A program made the translations under genes and the position numbers. Below are positions 61,522-64,000 of a stretch of DNA of 64,000 nucleotides, one piece after another; position 1 is the stretch's first letter; each line of letters opens with the position of its first letter. Source of the stretch: Tessaracoccus antarcticus (GTDB lineage Bacteria; Actinomycetota; Actinomycetes; Propionibacteriales; Propionibacteriaceae); contig NZ_REFW01000002.1 of NCBI RefSeq assembly GCF_003688855.1, positions 620,001 to 684,000 on the forward strand, in the 5' to 3' direction. The notes below the pieces were generated by a model. It ran no database searches. It had not been told where the DNA came from and saw only the letters and a list, made by a program, of their open reading frames with translations.

Positions 61522-61803
61522 TCAGAACCTGAACTGGTGAAGAACGACGACGAGAACCGCTATGAGCTGCGTGCCGAGGGTGAGCGCATTGGCTTCATTG
61601 ACTGGGTCCGCGACGGGCACATCGTGGAGTTGACCCACACCGAGGTGGACCCCGCCCACGGTGGCAAGGGGTATGCGGCCATGCTGGCTGACTTCGCACT
61701 CGCAGACATCCGTGACGCGGGCCTCAATGTCAAAGCCACGTGCTCCTTCGTGGCACGACACATCGAGAACAATCCCGAGTTCGGGAGCATTCACGTCGCC
61801 TGA
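61519..61803 (+). CDS. Small GNAT-like N-acetyltransferase (YidJ/GTNAT type)
   Basis: A 94-residue protein of the short GNAT group (COG2388 type): ENRYELRAEGERIGFIDWV, IVELTHTEVDPAHGGKGYAA (acetyl-CoA pyrophosphate loop), MLADFALADIRDAGLNVKAT and CSFVARHIENNPEF. These proteins hold only the acetyl-CoA core of the fold; the substrates are unknown. Transcribed ahead of thrS. Confidence 0.9.
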   Translation: MSEPELVKNDDENRYELRAEGERIGFIDWVRDGHIVELTHTEVDPAHGGKGYAAMLADFALADIRDAGLNVKATCSFVARHIENNPEFGSIHVA

Positions 61804-61918
61804 GGGCGTCGACGCTTCATACCCGTCGCATCTGCGGCACAATGCTCAACGAAGAATGCTCGTCCACCACGGCCGAGCGATCTTCACCCTGTGAACCCTG
61901 CCCGAGAGGATCTCCCCA

Positions 61919-63937
61919 GTGAGTGGCGCCATCACCATCAGTCGGCCCAACGGAGAAGAGGAGGTCGGCCTGAGCGCCACCACCACAGGGCTGGACCTCT
62001 TCGGCACCGACAGGACCGTGGTGGCCATGCGCCGCCGTGGTGAGCTCGTCGACCTGGCGCATGAACTCCAGGACGGTGACGTCGTCGAACCCGTCCTCAT
62101 GGGTGAACCCGACGGCCTCGCCATCGTCCGCCACTCCGCTGCCCACGTCGCCGCCCAGGCCGTCCAGCACTTGGTGCCGTCCGCGAAGCTGGGCATTGGC
62201 CCACCGATTGTGGACGGTTTCTACTACGACTTCCAGACGGAGCCGCTCACTCCCGAGGACCTGACCGCCATCGAGAAGCAGATGGGCCAGATCGTCCGCG
62301 AGAAGCAGAAGTTCGTACGCCGTCCCGTCAGCGACGACGACGCCCGCGTGGAACTCGCAAACGAACCGTTCAAGCTGGAGCTCATCTCCCTGAAGGGCAG
62401 TGCCTCCGACGCTGACGGCTCATCCGTGGAGGTCGGCGCCGGCGAACTGACCATCTACGACAACGTCCGCCGTGACGGCAGCGTCGCGTGGAAGGACCTG
62501 TGCCGGGGCCCGCACGTGCCGCACACCGGCTACATCCAGGCTGTTGCCCTCACCAAGGTGTCGGCCGCCTACTGGCGCGGCGATCAGCGCAACGCGACGC
62601 TGCAGCGGGTCTACGGCACTGCCTGGGCCACCCGCGACGACCTCAAGGCCTACCAGACCCGCATGGTGGAGGCCGCCAAGCGCGACCACCGCAAGTTGGG
62701 CGCCGAACTGGACCTGTTCAGCTTCCCCGACGAGATCGGCTCGGGCCTGGCGGTGTTCCACCCCAAGGGCGCCACCATCCGGATGGAGATGGAGGACTAC
62801 TCCCGCCGCCGCCACGTCGCCGAAAACTATTCCTTCGTCAACACCCCGCACCTGACGAAGTCGAAGTTGTACGAGACGTCCGGACACCTCGAGTGGTACG
62901 CAGACGGCATGTACCCGCCCATGCGCATGGATGCCGAGTACGACGCTGACGGCAACCTCACCAAGCAGGGTGCGGACTACTACATGAAGCCCATGAACTG
63001 CCCCATGCACAACCTCATCTACGCCTCCCGCGGCCGCTCCTACCGTGAGCTGCCGCTCCGGCTCTTCGAGTTCGGCACGGTGTACCGGAACGAGAAGTCG
63101 GGTGTGGTGCACGGCCTCACGCGGGCCCGCGGATTCACGCAGGACGACGCGCACATCTACTGCACCCGCGACCAGATGCGCGACGAGCTGGAACGCCTTC
63201 TGCAGTTCGTGCTCGAACTGTTGAAGGACTACGGCCTGGACGACTTCTACCTCGAGGTTTCCAGCAAGAACCCGGAGAAGTTCGTCGGTGACGACGCCAC
63301 CTGGGAGGAGGCCACCTCGACATTGCGTGAAGTGGCCACGGCTTCCGGGCTGGAGCTCGTGGAGGATCCCGGCGGCGCTGCGTTCTACGGCCCCAAGATC
63401 TCCGTGCAGGCCAAGGACGCCATCGGCCGCACCTGGCAGATGTCCACCATCCAGCTCGACTTCAACCTGCCTGAGTTGTTCGAGCTCGAGTACCAGGCCT
63501 CCGACGGCACCCGGCAACGGCCCGTCATGATTCACCGCGCCCTGTTCGGCTCCATCGAGCGGTTCTTCGGGGTTCTCACCGAGCACTACGCCGGGGCGTT
63601 CCCGGCATGGCTGGCGCCCGTCCAGGTGCTGGGCATCCCCGTCGCTTCGGAGTTTGACGATTACCTCGGCGAGATTCTGTCGACGTTGCACCAGCGGGGG
63701 ATCCGCACGGAACTGGACACCTCCGACGACAGGTTCGGCAAGAAGATCCGCAACGCCCAGAAGCAGAAGGTGCCGTTCATGCTGATCGCCGGTGGCGACG
63801 ACCGCGACGCAGGGTCGGTGTCCTTCCGGTACCGAGACGGTTCACAGCGCAACGGCGTACCCAAGGACCAGGCGATCGACGAGATCGTCGCGTTCGTCGG
63901 CTCCCGGGTCAACGAGGGTCCCAGCGCTGATGCCTGA
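61919..63937 (+). CDS. thrS: Threonyl-tRNA synthetase
   Basis: A 672-residue class II synthetase. The N-terminal TGS-like domain is followed by the editing (SAD) domain with [14 protein letters not shown] and [12 protein letters not shown]. The catalytic core has motif 2 in [20 protein letters not shown]. The zinc ligands are in [10 protein letters not shown] and [20 protein letters not shown] (motif 3). The anticodon-binding domain ends [11 protein letters not shown]. The GTG start has GAGAGGA about eight bases upstream. No T-box or long leader is present in the 115 bases upstream. Confidence 0.96.
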   Translation: MSGAITISRPNGEEEVGLSATTTGLDLFGTDRTVVAMRRRGELVDLAHELQDGDVVEPVLMGEPDGLAIVRHSAAHVAAQAVQHLVPSAKLGIGPPIVDGFYYDFQTEPLTPEDLTAIEKQMGQIVREKQKFVRRPVSDDDARVELANEPFKLELISLKGSASDADGSSVEVGAGELTIYDNVRRDGSVAWKDLCRGPHVPHTGYIQAVALTKVSAAYWRGDQRNATLQRVYGTAWATRDDLKAYQTRMVEAAKRDHRKLGAELDLFSFPDEIGSGLAVFHPKGATIRMEMEDYSRRRHVAENYSFVNTPHLTKSKLYETSGHLEWYADGMYPPMRMDAEYDADGNLTKQGADYYMKPMNCPMHNLIYASRGRSYRELPLRLFEFGTVYRNEKSGVVHGLTRARGFTQDDAHIYCTRDQMRDELERLLQFVLELLKDYGLDDFYLEVSSKNPEKFVGDDATWEEATSTLREVATASGLELVEDPGGAAFYGPKISVQAKDAIGRTWQMSTIQLDFNLPELFELEYQASDGTRQRPVMIHRALFGSIERFFGVLTEHYAGAFPAWLAPVQVLGIPVASEFDDYLGEILSTLHQRGIRTELDTSDDRFGKKIRNAQKQKVPFMLIAGGDDRDAGSVSFRYRDGSQRNGVPKDQAIDEIVAFVGSRVNEGPSADA

Positions 63938-64000
63938 TCCCGTCGTGCAGGACCCGGCGGAACTGGCGGGCGCACCGGACGCCTTCCAGAGGCTCTGGAC
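63930..64000 (+). CDS. HIT-family protein, N-terminal fragment
   Basis: The ATG overlaps the thrS stop by eight bases. The 23 visible residues end PDAFQRLWT, the usual start of the actinobacterial HIT-domain protein (AP4A phosphorylase-like) that follows thrS. The rest lies beyond the window. Confidence 0.7.
   Translation, partial: MPDPVVQDPAELAGAPDAFQRLW

Noticed and set aside
61804-61918. T-box or attenuator ahead of thrS
   Set aside because: The space is only 115 bases, without a T-box motif or a terminator/antiterminator pair.

Overview
The window is a 64 kb piece of a GC-rich actinobacterial chromosome. The lineage call rests on gene content seen in the sequence: an AdnA/AdnB recombination motor-nuclease pair next to NudC, SepH, a SecA2-type translocase, and many small actinobacterial families (DUF3107, DUF7455, DUF4193, DUF3093, DUF3710, DUF3000, DUF5998). 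The order DUF4193-DUF3093-dut-DUF3710-OB fold-CeoC/CeoB-APC permease-TRAM methyltransferase matches, from memory, the Rv2689c-Rv2699c stretch of Mycobacterium tuberculosis. A member of the Propionibacteriales is my guess, without proof. There is no phage, insertion sequence or CRISPR array.

Layout. 1-5.9 kb: PHP phosphoesterase tail, TrpRS, an SDR oxidoreductase, a DEAD-box helicase that seems to start on CTG, DUF3107, a PP2C phosphatase and a cold shock protein. 6.1-13.6 kb: adnA-adnB-nudC and a small zinc-binding DUF7455 protein. 13.7-22 kb: topoisomerase IV subunit B, membrane proteins, a DUF4349 lipoprotein, SecA2, a flavin monooxygenase and a winged-helix regulator. 22.5-26.9 kb: one 1306-residue polypeptide that fuses a DabB-like NuoL-type membrane subunit to a full DabA (DUF2309) zinc protein, with a beta-carbonic anhydrase converging on it. 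This looks like a single-chain inorganic-carbon (DAB) transporter and is the most exciting locus here. 26.9-34.1 kb: topoisomerase IV subunit A, an App1-type phosphatase, an operon of DUF5998, an AlkP-fold enzyme and a glycosyltransferase, then thymidine kinase. 34.2-38.3 kb: a large secreted GH20 hexosaminidase with a Thr-rich repeat linker and an unclassified duplicated cysteine domain. 38.5-47.2 kb: SepH and the conserved dut/CeoBC/permease block. 47.3-57.1 kb: aconitase under a perfect 14-bp palindrome, Dxs, an RNase D cluster, MsrB, a stand-alone LigD-type polymerase and a CbiX-like protein. 57.2-58 kb: four tRNA genes (Val-CAC, Gly-GCC, Cys-GCA, Val-GAC). 58-64 kb: a YbaK deacylase, a two-gene module of visibly lower GC (MazG-like hydrolase plus GIY-YIG/DUF2075 helicase) that could be a defence system, a methyltransferase, a GNAT protein, ThrRS and the start of a HIT protein.

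A window-wide pattern is the leaderless promoter. At 15 genes a TANNNT hexamer ends 5-7 bases before the ATG/GTG and no Shine-Dalgarno sequence is present, whereas genes inside operons have clear Shine-Dalgarno sequences or ATGA/GTGA overlaps. I used this pattern to choose several starts.
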